Assembly (NCBI GenBank): GCA_959604115.1
Contig: CAUHBW010000134.1
Coordinates: 1-8,978 of the forward strand
DNA from: an uncultured Bilophila sp.
GTDB lineage: Bacteria > Desulfobacterota > Desulfovibrionia > Desulfovibrionales > Desulfovibrionaceae
Length of the DNA stretch: 8,978 nucleotides
Direction of reading: 5' to 3'
Within the stretch, counting starts at the first letter, position 1. The number at the start of each line of letters is the position of its first letter. Made by a program: the position numbers and the translations under genes. Of this stretch, positions 1 to 5,266 are shown one piece after another. The notes beneath the pieces were generated by a model that searched no databases, was not told the origin of the DNA, and worked only from the letters and a program-made list of their open reading frames with translations.

Positions 1-70
1 CGATACGATCACAGATAAGACAAGAGGCGGGAATCGGTTCCCGCCTCTTGTCTTATCTGTGATCGTATCG
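1..70 (-). terminator. Perfect 33-bp inverted repeat, probable terminator of the lipoprotein gene
   Basis: Bases 1-33 are the exact reverse complement of bases 38-70, with the 4-base loop TCGG at 34-37. The GC-rich core next to the loop (GGCGGGAA/TTCCCGCC) flanked by A/T-rich outer arms (AAGACAAGA/TCTTGTCTT) looks like a bidirectional rho-independent terminator. It sits where the minus-strand lipoprotein gene at 53-217 ends, and that gene's TAA (53-55) lies inside the right arm. The other terminators here also have long perfect stems (18 bp at 2913-2955, 14 bp at 6645-6681), but 33 bp is exceptional. The symmetry reaches base 1, so its true length is unknown and a fold-back assembly artefact is possible. 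Confidence 0.6.
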
Positions 71-217
71 AGGTGAGTGGACCGGGGGACGATAGTCGTC
101 ATGCCGATCCGGGTGGTGTTCATACCGGGGTTCCTCATGGCGGGGCGGCCTGTGATGGTGCATGCAGCCTCCGAGCAGGAACACGATTCCGAGCAACGTC
201 ACGAGCAGCAGTTTCAT
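53..217 (-). CDS. Small His-rich lipoprotein, function unknown
   Basis: A 54-residue protein with a short charged start (MK), a hydrophobic stretch at residues 3-15 and a lipobox LGGC with Cys18. It should be a type II signal-peptide lipoprotein anchored in the cell envelope. The mature part is only 37 residues and is dominated by His (9), Arg, Pro, Asp, Glu and Tyr, a composition that could bind metal ions; no known domain is seen. Two adjacent ATGs occur at 220 and 217. I chose 217 because the strong Shine-Dalgarno AGGAGG is 4 bases from it but only 1 base from the other. A longer upstream in-frame ATG at 295 has no ribosome site and would bury the signal peptide. The gene diverges from mtnA, and its stop codon lies inside the 1-70 hairpin. 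Similar Desulfovibrionaceae mini-lipoproteins are plausible, but I do not recognise this one. Metal binding is inference from composition. Confidence 0.65.
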   Translation of the reverse strand: MKLLLVTLLGIVFLLGGCMHHHRPPRHEEPRYEHHPDRHDDYRPPVHSPRYDHR

Positions 218-248
218 CATTCCTCCTAAAACGGTCTTGTTTGAAGGA

Positions 249-277
249 AGAATAGGTCCAAACGTTCCAGACGGCAA
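249..277 (-). promoter_or_regulatory. Putative sigma-70 promoter of the lipoprotein gene
   Basis: On the minus strand, TTGCCG (277-272) and TATTCT (254-249) are separated by 17 bases, each matching 4 of 6 consensus positions. Transcription would start near 242, giving a leader of about 25 bases before the ATG at 217. This is a box match by eye only. Confidence 0.4.
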
Positions 278-288
278 CAGGCCTCCTC

Positions 289-318
289 TGGACATCTCCC
301 GACGCCTGCGCTTATAGC
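289..318 (+). promoter_or_regulatory. Putative sigma-70 promoter of the mtnA-aldolase-mtnP operon
   Basis: TGGACA (289-294, 5 of 6 consensus positions) lies 18 bases upstream of TATAGC (313-318, 4 of 6). The start would be near 325, about 30 bases before the GTG of mtnA. An inverted repeat TCCAGA (266-271)/TCTGGA (287-292) overlaps the -35 box and lies between the two divergent promoters. It could be an operator, but it is short and may be chance. Confidence 0.42.
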
Positions 319-354
319 CACAAAAGACTTCGACTCCAACAGGGAGAACCTTTT

Positions 355-1473
355 GTGAATGTAAACGGGAAAGCCTACCGGACCATTTGGACTGACGAGA
401 CGGATCGACTGCTCGTCATCAATCAGCATCTTCTGCCGCACCGTTTTGAAACAGCGGAACTGGCGTCATTCGCGTCCGTATGCGCCGCCATCCGGGACAT
501 GCTCGTCCGGGGGGCGGGCCTGATCGGCGCCACGGCGGGCTACGGCATGTGGCTCGCCGCGCGTGAAGCACCCACGACATCGAACGAAGCCTTTGACGCG
601 TTTCTGCGTTCAGCCGCCGCGACGCTGAAGCGGACGCGCCCCACGGCCTCCAACCTGGCATGGGCCGTCGAACGGCAATGCGCCGCCATCGCGCACGGCG
701 GTTCGCCGGAGGAAAAACGCCGGATAGCTCGCCGGACGGCGCAGGCCATAGCCGACGAGGATGCCGAAGCGTGCAGACGCATCGGCGAACACGGAAAGAG
801 CCTGCTGGAGCGGATCGCCGCCCGGAAGCACGGGGAACCCGTCAACATCCTCACGCACTGCAATGCCGGATGGCTGGCTTTCGTCGATTACGGTTCCGCG
901 CTTTCCCCCGTATACGCGGCGCATGACGCAGGAATTCCCGTCCATGTCTGGGTCGATGAAACCCGGCCCCGCAATCAGGGCGCGGGACTGACGGCATGGG
1001 AACTTTCCCGGCACGGCGTTCCGCATGCGCTCATCGCGGACAATGCGGGCGGCCACCTCATGCAGCACGGCATGGTGGACATCGTCATCACGGGCGCGGA
1101 CCGCGTGACCCGGCAGGGCGACGCGGCCAACAAGATCGGCACCTACCTCAAGGCTCTGGCGGCTCACGACAACGGAATCCCCTTCCATGTCGCGTTTCCG
1201 TCCTCGACGTTCGACTTTTCATTGAACGACGGCGTGCGGGAAATCCCCATTGAGGAGCGCGACGCGCAGGAAGTCCGGATCATGAGCGGGAAAACCACGG
1301 ACGGTCGCGTTCTCGACGTGCAAATCTGCCCGGACGAAACCCCCGCGCGAAACTGGGCCTTTGACGTAACCCCCCATCGGCTGATCACCGGCCTCATTTC
1401 CGAACGCGGCGTCTGCCCCGCCACGAAGGCGGGCATCGCCGCACTCTACCCCGAAGCGGAGGAACGGGCATGA
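355..1473 (+). CDS. mtnA: S-methyl-5-thioribose-1-phosphate isomerase
   Basis: A 372-residue cytosolic isomerase of the eIF2B-alpha/MtnA fold. It converts methylthioribose-1-phosphate to methylthioribulose-1-phosphate. Family marks in order: IRDMLVRGAG (residues 46-55), RPTASNLAWA (95-104), THCNAG with the expected catalytic Cys169, ETRPRNQGA (202-210), DNAGGHLM (229-236), and GADR with the expected catalytic Asp249 followed by GDAANKIGTY (255-264). Length is normal for the family. The start is GTG at 355, with AGGGAGA 7 bases upstream; no better start was seen. Its stop overlaps the aldolase ATG as ATGA. Two positions look unusual from memory of the family: RGAGLIGATAGYG (52-64) where most members read RGAPAIG, and Asn208 where Leu is usual. 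This may mark a DHAP-shunt or 5-deoxyribose-1-phosphate subgroup rather than loss of function, since both catalytic residues are kept. Translation initiation factor eIF2B-like proteins are the main alternative, but the catalytic Cys/Asp pair argues for MtnA. Confidence 0.93.
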   Translation: MNVNGKAYRTIWTDETDRLLVINQHLLPHRFETAELASFASVCAAIRDMLVRGAGLIGATAGYGMWLAAREAPTTSNEAFDAFLRSAAATLKRTRPTASNLAWAVERQCAAIAHGGSPEEKRRIARRTAQAIADEDAEACRRIGEHGKSLLERIAARKHGEPVNILTHCNAGWLAFVDYGSALSPVYAAHDAGIPVHVWVDETRPRNQGAGLTAWELSRHGVPHALIADNAGGHLMQHGMVDIVITGADRVTRQGDAANKIGTYLKALAAHDNGIPFHVAFPSSTFDFSLNDGVREIPIEERDAQEVRIMSGKTTDGRVLDVQICPDETPARNWAFDVTPHRLITGLISERGVCPATKAGIAALYPEAEERA

Positions 1474-2138
1474 GCTCCGGTACGAAAGAAGGCGTCGTCA
1501 AATACCGCGCGCATCACACGCCGGACGATGTCGCCGCCTATCTGCGGAAATGCCCTCCGGCGCTCCGCGACGCCGCGTTGTCCGCCTTGGAACGCTTTCC
1601 CGAACTGGATGCGGCGCGCACGGCTCTTCACGATGCCGGTTTGATCGGCGTATACCCCTCGGGAATCGGTTACGGCAACATCTCGCTGCGGCTTGCGGAT
1701 GCTCTGTTCCTCATCAGCGGGAGCGGAACGGGTGCGCACCGGACGCTGGGCATGCGCGGCTACAGCCTCGTCCATGCCTTTGATCCGTCCGCCAACACGG
1801 TATCTTCCTGCGGTCCTGTGCGGGCTTCCTCGGAATCCATGACTCACGGAGCCATCTACCGCGCCGCTCCGGCGGCACGCTGCGTGATCCACGTCCATAA
1901 CCGGGCCCTGTTCTCCTCGCTGCTGGCGCAGGACTGGCCGCATACGCCGGAATCCGCCGCCTACGGCACGCCCGCCCTGTCCCTTGCCGTGGCCCGGCTG
2001 GCAGCGGAGTTGCCCCCGGCGGAGGGCGTGTTCGTCACGGCGGGCCATGCGGAAGGACTCATCGCCTACGGCTCGACGATCGCTTCGGCGCTGGACGCGA
2101 TACTTTCACTTCAACACGGAACAAGGAACGGAACATGA
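1470..2138 (+). CDS. ald2: Class II aldolase/adducin family protein, probable methylthioribulose-1-phosphate aldolase
   Basis: A 222-residue class II (metal-dependent) sugar-phosphate aldolase. Visible family marks are GNIS (69-72) and SGSGTG (83-88) for phosphate binding, ASSE with the probable catalytic Glu122, HVH (His141, His143) and AGHAEG (His193) as the likely Zn ligands. Class II aldolases of this family include fuculose-1-phosphate aldolase and the dehydratase MtnB. Between mtnA and mtnP it could be either MtnB (classical salvage) or Ald2 (DHAP shunt). I favour Ald2, giving DHAP and 2-(methylthio)acetaldehyde, because no MtnC/MtnD-type gene is adjacent and the gene set looks anaerobic. 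The start ATG at 1470 overlaps the mtnA stop by 4 bases, with GGAGGA 6 bases upstream. Its own stop overlaps the mtnP start in the same way, so the three genes should be translationally coupled. The family is certain; the exact substrate is inferred. Confidence 0.88.
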   Translation: MSSGTKEGVVKYRAHHTPDDVAAYLRKCPPALRDAALSALERFPELDAARTALHDAGLIGVYPSGIGYGNISLRLADALFLISGSGTGAHRTLGMRGYSLVHAFDPSANTVSSCGPVRASSESMTHGAIYRAAPAARCVIHVHNRALFSSLLAQDWPHTPESAAYGTPALSLAVARLAAELPPAEGVFVTAGHAEGLIAYGSTIASALDAILSLQHGTRNGT

Positions 2139-2905
2139 CTGTCAAGATAGGCATCATCGGAGGCAGCGGCCTCGACACGCTGGATATCTTCACCAACGCC
2201 CGGGACACGTTCACCAGCACGGTATGGGGCGAGCCATCTTCTCCGCTTTGCGAAGGCGAAATCGCGGGGGTTCCCGTCGCCGTTCTGGCGCGGCACGGAC
2301 GCAGCCATACGCTGGCCCCTTCCTCCGTCAACTATCGGGCCAACGTACAGGCCCTCAAGGACGCTGGCTGCACCCACATTCTGGCGACCACCGCCACCGG
2401 CTCCCTCCAGGAAGAAATCCGGCGCGGCGATCTCGTCATCATCGATCAGTTCATCGACTTCACCAAACAGCGGAAAATGACGTTCCACGACTATTTCAAA
2501 CCGGGACTGCCCGTCCATGCCGCCATGCCCGAACCGTTCGACGCCGGACTGCGCCGCATTCTGATCGACGGCTGCCGAAAAAACGGATTTTCCTTCCATC
2601 CAGCCGGAACCGTCATCACCATCGAAGGACCGCGCTTCTCCACCAGGGCGGAATCCCGCATGTTCCGGCTGTGGGGGGCCGACATCATCAACATGTCCAT
2701 CGCCACGGAGGCCGCGCTCGTCAATGAGGCCGGAATCCCCTACGCCGTGGTCGCCATGTCCACCGATTACGACTGCTGGAAGGAGGACGAAGCCCCGGTC
2801 AGCTGGGAGGAAGTATCCGAAGTCTTCAAGCGGAACGCCGAGAAGGTAACCTCTCTGCTTGTGGAGAGCATTCCCGCCATTGCCGAAGCGGCGGCCAACG
2901 CCTGA
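2135..2905 (+). CDS. mtnP: 5'-methylthioadenosine phosphorylase
   Basis: A 256-residue trimeric-type purine nucleoside phosphorylase (PNP/MTAP family 2). It splits MTA with phosphate into adenine and methylthioribose-1-phosphate, removing the inhibitory by-product of polyamine and related S-adenosylmethionine reactions. Marks: GIIGGSGL (6-13), RHGRSH (53-58, phosphate binding), VNYRAN (65-70), GSLQEEI (89-95), DQFIDFT (104-110), IEGPRFSTRAES (163-174), GADIINMS (181-188) and TDYDCWKE (210-217). The last motif is strongly MTAP-like, with the Asp that favours adenine over guanine. Residues 189-192 read IATE where I recall VPE in many MTAPs. The ATG at 2135 overlaps the aldolase stop (ATGA), with AAGGA 7 bases upstream. 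It is the last gene of the operon, followed by a strong terminator at 2913-2955. A broad adenosine/5'-deoxyadenosine activity is possible. The family assignment is firm. Confidence 0.93.
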   Translation: MTVKIGIIGGSGLDTLDIFTNARDTFTSTVWGEPSSPLCEGEIAGVPVAVLARHGRSHTLAPSSVNYRANVQALKDAGCTHILATTATGSLQEEIRRGDLVIIDQFIDFTKQRKMTFHDYFKPGLPVHAAMPEPFDAGLRRILIDGCRKNGFSFHPAGTVITIEGPRFSTRAESRMFRLWGADIINMSIATEAALVNEAGIPYAVVAMSTDYDCWKEDEAPVSWEEVSEVFKRNAEKVTSLLVESIPAIAEAAANA

Positions 2906-2912
2906 AACAGAC

Positions 2913-2955
2913 CAGAAACAAACAGCCCGGCGAAATACCGGGCTGTTTGTTTCTG
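2913..2955. terminator. Bidirectional rho-independent terminator after mtnP
   Basis: A perfect 18-bp stem, CAGAAACAAACAGCCCGG (2913-2930) with its exact complement at 2938-2955, and a 7-base loop CGAAATA. The GC-rich top and the A-rich/T-rich legs serve both strands, so it can end mtnP transcripts on the plus strand and transcripts of the 73-aa gene (stop at 2977) on the minus strand. Confidence 0.9.
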
Positions 2956-2976
2956 TTGTTGTGGAACTAAACCGGC

Positions 2977-3198
2977 TTAACCGGCGTGGAACCACCATTC
3001 CGAGCCTTCGGGCTGGATGGTCGTTCCGTGGTAGGCGATCATCACGCCCTCGTTGTCTTCGTTCCGGTGGCAATACTTCTGGGCATGACGGATGGCGGTC
3101 GCCTTGTCCACATTCTCCGCGATCATGCCCGCAGGCTTGTTCTCACTCTTCGTACGGGCAACAAAAAGAACATCGTACGTTCTGTTTTCGGTATCCAT
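2977..3198 (-). CDS. Hypothetical small protein of 73 residues
   Basis: I do not recognise a family. The protein is soluble and has no signal peptide or membrane segment. A plausible layout is a strand (YDVLFVAR, 8-15), a helix with alternating charge (ENVDKATAIRHAQKYC, 28-43), a second strand (GVMIAYHGT, 51-59) and a terminal aromatic patch (EWWFHAG, 67-73), i.e. a small alpha/beta fold. A single Cys43 and His44 sit at the end of the helix. The ATG at 3198 has GGAG 5 bases upstream, which supports real translation. The gene converges on mtnP and shares its terminator. Codon use resembles its neighbours (many G/C third positions), and no strong promoter is visible upstream: a consensus TTGACA is found at about 3319-3326 on the minus strand, but without a clear -10 box. 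It is likely a real but lineage-restricted protein. Confidence 0.72.
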   Translation of the reverse strand: MDTENRTYDVLFVARTKSENKPAGMIAENVDKATAIRHAQKYCHRNEDNEGVMIAYHGTTIQPEGSEWWFHAG

Positions 3199-3460
3199 AG
3201 CGTCTCCAGTCGATTAAAGCGTCCCGAAAGCGAACCGGCTTCGCGCGTTTTCGCGATGCGGCGCGAGTCCGCTTTCCGCATTCAAGGATTCTCTTTTCTC
3301 TTGGTGTCTTCTCCCTCCGTTGTCAACCCCGCCGCACCTTTCGGCACCTTTCCGTTTTTTGACAGATTCGTTTTTCCGTCTCGAACGAACTGTTTTCCTT
3401 TTTGGTCATACATCCATTATCACATGAAATTGTTTATGAAAATAAAAAAATAATGAAGCC

Positions 3461-3489
3461 TTGTCCTTTTTCCCGCAATTGTCTATGAA
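3461..3489 (+). promoter_or_regulatory. Putative sigma-70 promoter of the symporter gene
   Basis: TTGTCC (3461-3466) and TATGAA (3484-3489) are 17 bases apart, each matching 4 of 6 consensus positions, in an AT-rich stretch. Transcription would start near 3496 and give a leader of about 66 bases. Confidence 0.42.
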
Positions 3490-3502
3490 CGTACAGCCAT
3501 AG

Positions 3503-3525
3503 AGAAACCGTGAGAGGCGGTTTCT
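3503..3525 (+). promoter_or_regulatory. Leader hairpin upstream of the symporter gene
   Basis: AGAAACCG (3503-3510) pairs perfectly with CGGTTTCT (3518-3525) around the loop TGAGAGG, and is followed by TGTTT. It lies at the very start of the predicted transcript and upstream of the ribosome site (GGGGAGGAG, 3546-3554). It could stabilise the mRNA or act as a weak attenuator; the role is not shown by sequence. Confidence 0.4.
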
Positions 3526-3561
3526 TGTTTACACCAATCGTACCAGGGGAGGAGACGGATT

Positions 3562-4830
3562 ATGACGAAGAAACAATCCAAAATGAACCTGCCGGCCCAA
3601 ATGGTCATCGGCCTGATTCTCGGCGTAGTCGTCGGCAGCTTTGCGTCCGCCGATTTCACCGCCGCATATCTGCGCCCGCTCGGTCAGTTGTTCATCACGC
3701 TCATCAGAATGGTCGTGGTTCCGCTCGTGCTCGCCACGCTCATCGCGGGCGCCGCCGGCATCCACGACTTGAGCAAACTGGGCCGCGTCGCGAGCAAAAC
3801 GATCCTCTACTATTTCCTGACCACGGGCATCGCCGTGGCCATCGGCCTGGTGCTCGCCAACATCATGCACCCCGGCGTCGGACTCGATCTGTCCACGGAA
3901 GGTCTCAAAACCAAGGAAATCACGCCTCCCGGCCTGATCCAGACACTGCTGAACATCGTGCCCATGAACCCCGTGGACGCCCTCGCCAAGGGCAACATGC
4001 TGCAGGTCATCTTCTTCGCCGTCGTCTTCGGCTTTGCCCTCAGCTCCCTCGGCGAGACGGGCAAGCCCCTGCTCCGCGTCTTTGAACTCATGGGCGACGT
4101 GATGATCCGCATGACCAACATGGTCATGATGTACGCCCCCATCGGCGTGTTCGGCCTCATCTCCTATACGGTCAGCCAACACGGCCTCAAGGTGCTCCTG
4201 CCTCTCGGCAAGCTCATCCTCGTCGCCGCCATCGCTTCCGCTCTCCATGTGCTCATCTGCTACACTCCGCTGGTCAAGTGGGTGATCAAGATGCCGCTGC
4301 CCAAATTCTTCCGCGGCATCTTCGCGCCCTGGCTGCTCGCCTTCACGACCTGCTCCAGCGCGGCGGCCCTTCCCGCCAACCTTCAGGCCGTACGCCGTCT
4401 CGGTGCGTCCAAGGGCGTGTCCAGCTTCTCCATCCCGCTCGGAAACACCATCAACATGGACGGCACCGCCATCTACATGGGCGTTGCGGCGGTATTCGCC
4501 GCCGAAGTCTACGGGCTTCCCCTGACCATGGGCGATCAGCTCACCGTCATCCTTATCGGCCTTCTGGCCTCCATCGGCACCGCCGGCGTTCCCGGAGCAG
4601 GACTCATCATGGTCAGCCTCGTGTTCACGCAGGTCAAGATCCCGTTGGAAGCCATGGCCCTGATCGCCGGCATCGACCGCGTTCTCGACATGATCCGTAC
4701 CTCCATCAACGTGCTTGGGGATGCCACCGGCGCCCTGCTCGTCTCCAGACTGGAAGGGGAGCTGAACACGGAACCCTATGATGAAGAGGAAGAAAACGAA
4801 CTGAGCACCGGTACGGAAACCTTTGAATAG
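3562..4830 (+). CDS. Dicarboxylate/acidic amino acid:cation symporter (DAACS, GltP/GltPh-like)
   Basis: A 422-residue inner-membrane elevator transporter that imports a dicarboxylate or Glu/Asp with Na+ or H+. The hydrophobic segments follow the family layout. Hairpin 1 carries TCSSAAALP (263-271). TM7 carries NTINMDGTAIY with the cation-binding NMDGT at 298-302. Hairpin 2 carries GTAGVPGAG (339-347). TM8 carries DRVLDMIRTSINVLGD (372-387). By alignment to GltPh, Asp376, Arg379, Thr380, Asn383 and Asp387 match the substrate and cation residues. Arg379 matches the arginine that holds the side-chain carboxylate, so an acidic substrate is expected rather than a neutral amino acid. The third serine of the hairpin-1 triplet is Ala267. 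The tail (405-422) is very acidic and not membrane-bound. The ATG at 3562 has GGAG 7 bases upstream. It is a single-gene transcript with its own promoter and terminator. The family is certain; the exact substrate (glutamate, aspartate, fumarate or succinate) is not. Confidence 0.93.
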   Translation: MTKKQSKMNLPAQMVIGLILGVVVGSFASADFTAAYLRPLGQLFITLIRMVVVPLVLATLIAGAAGIHDLSKLGRVASKTILYYFLTTGIAVAIGLVLANIMHPGVGLDLSTEGLKTKEITPPGLIQTLLNIVPMNPVDALAKGNMLQVIFFAVVFGFALSSLGETGKPLLRVFELMGDVMIRMTNMVMMYAPIGVFGLISYTVSQHGLKVLLPLGKLILVAAIASALHVLICYTPLVKWVIKMPLPKFFRGIFAPWLLAFTTCSSAAALPANLQAVRRLGASKGVSSFSIPLGNTINMDGTAIYMGVAAVFAAEVYGLPLTMGDQLTVILIGLLASIGTAGVPGAGLIMVSLVFTQVKIPLEAMALIAGIDRVLDMIRTSINVLGDATGALLVSRLEGELNTEPYDEEEENELSTGTETFE

Positions 4831-4854
4831 GCACGTCCGGTCCTGAGAATCTTG

Positions 4855-4889
4855 GGGGCGCTTCTTTCGGGAAGCGTCCCTTTTTCTTT
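4855..4889 (+). terminator. Rho-independent terminator of the symporter gene
   Basis: GGGGCGCTTC (4855-4864) pairs with GAAGCGTCCC (4871-4880) with one G-U pair and a 6-base loop, followed by the T-rich tract TTTTTCTTT. It starts 25 bases after the stop codon. Confidence 0.88.
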
Positions 4890-4932
4890 ATGGAAAAACT
4901 TCTGTTCCCGTCGGGGAGGATACCCACGACGC

Positions 4933-4961
4933 TCGACCGGGGAGCGGTTCCATGCTATATG
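4933..4961 (+). promoter_or_regulatory. Putative promoter of the 60-aa protein/ubiE/hydrolase cluster
   Basis: TCGACC (4933-4938) lies 17 bases before TATATG (4956-4961), and the -10 is preceded by TGC, giving an extended -10 (TGnTATATG). The start would be near 4968, leaving a leader of about 115 bases with competing helices (4970-5057). Confidence 0.38.
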
Positions 4962-4969
4962 GAGAAAAA

Positions 4970-5057
4970 ACGGGGAGGGGCATAGCCTGTTTCTTCCTGT
5001 TTTCCCCGTCCGGTTTTGTCCATCGTGGTCAAGGCCATTCCCCAACGGACGGGTTTT
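4970..5057 (+). promoter_or_regulatory. Leader with two mutually exclusive helices before the 60-aa gene
   Basis: ACGGGGA (4970-4976) can pair with TCCCCGT (5003-5009). CCCGTCCG (5005-5012) can instead pair with CGGACGGG (5046-5053), which is followed directly by TTTT. The helices share 5005-5009, so only one can form. This resembles an antiterminator/terminator pair, but the second stem has a 33-base loop and only four Ts. Treat it as a possible attenuator, not an established one. Confidence 0.22.
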
Positions 5058-5083
5058 CAGACATCGAACCGTGAGGGGCACTC

Positions 5084-5266
5084 ATGGGTAAAGAACATAA
5101 GGAAGCCTTGCAGGTCACCAAGGAAATCGTGGTCAAGTTCATTGAGACCCAACGCATTTCCCCAAGCAACTTCGCGGAACACTTTCCCGCCATCTACAAG
5201 ATCGTTCTCGAGACGCTGGAAAACGACGCGACACAGGAAGACGGAAGTGAACACGGAAAATCCTAA
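5084..5266 (+). CDS. Conserved-looking 60-residue protein upstream of ubiE
   Basis: A small soluble, mostly helical protein. Residues 8-45 (ALQVTKEIVVKFIE, then RISPSNFAEHFPAIYKIV) follow the pattern seen at the N-terminus of MucR/Ros-type regulators, where a helix with 'lt..Iv..yv' leads to 'v....l..li..v...L'. No zinc-finger Cys/His set follows, so it is at most the N-terminal half of such a protein. The last 14 residues are polar and acidic and probably disordered. The ATG at 5084 has GAGGGG 5 bases upstream. Its 3' end overlaps the GTG start of ubiE by 20 bases, so the two are probably co-transcribed and translationally coupled. The role is unknown, and the MucR resemblance is pattern-level only. 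Confidence 0.75.
   Translation: MGKEHKEALQVTKEIVVKFIETQRISPSNFAEHFPAIYKIVLETLENDATQEDGSEHGKS

Larger units (their letters stand above)
3199..3561. other. Gene-free 363-bp region between the 73-aa gene and the symporter
   Basis: No convincing gene was found on either strand. The left part (3220-3300) is GC-rich with small inverted repeats such as CGCG-TTTT-CGCG near 3243. The middle has a short tandem repeat, GCACCTTTCG/GCACCTTTCC (about 3334-3353). The right part (3350-3490) is AT-rich. It holds the probable symporter promoter (3461-3489) and a leader hairpin (3503-3525). An open frame spanning it on the plus strand has no ribosome site and no protein-like composition. Confidence 0.6.

Noticed and set aside
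610..1188. Minus-strand open frame inside mtnA
   Set aside because: Shadow frame caused by GC-rich codon bias; the plus-strand frame has all MtnA motifs.
2111..3073. 320-codon minus-strand open frame opposite mtnP
   Set aside because: mtnP is unmistakable on the plus strand, and this frame crosses a strong terminator and the 73-aa gene.
3359..3387. Consensus TTGACA at 3359-3364 as a symporter promoter
   Set aside because: No acceptable -10 box lies 16-18 bases downstream; the pair at 3461-3489 is better.
2986..3453. 155-codon plus-strand open frame spanning the intergenic region
   Set aside because: It overlaps the 73-aa gene, has no ribosome site, and its product looks like random sequence.
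3529..4248. Long minus-strand open frame (239 codons) opposite the symporter gene
   Set aside because: It is the antisense shadow of a clear membrane transporter; its His/Asp/Glu-rich product has no family-like motif and no ribosome site.
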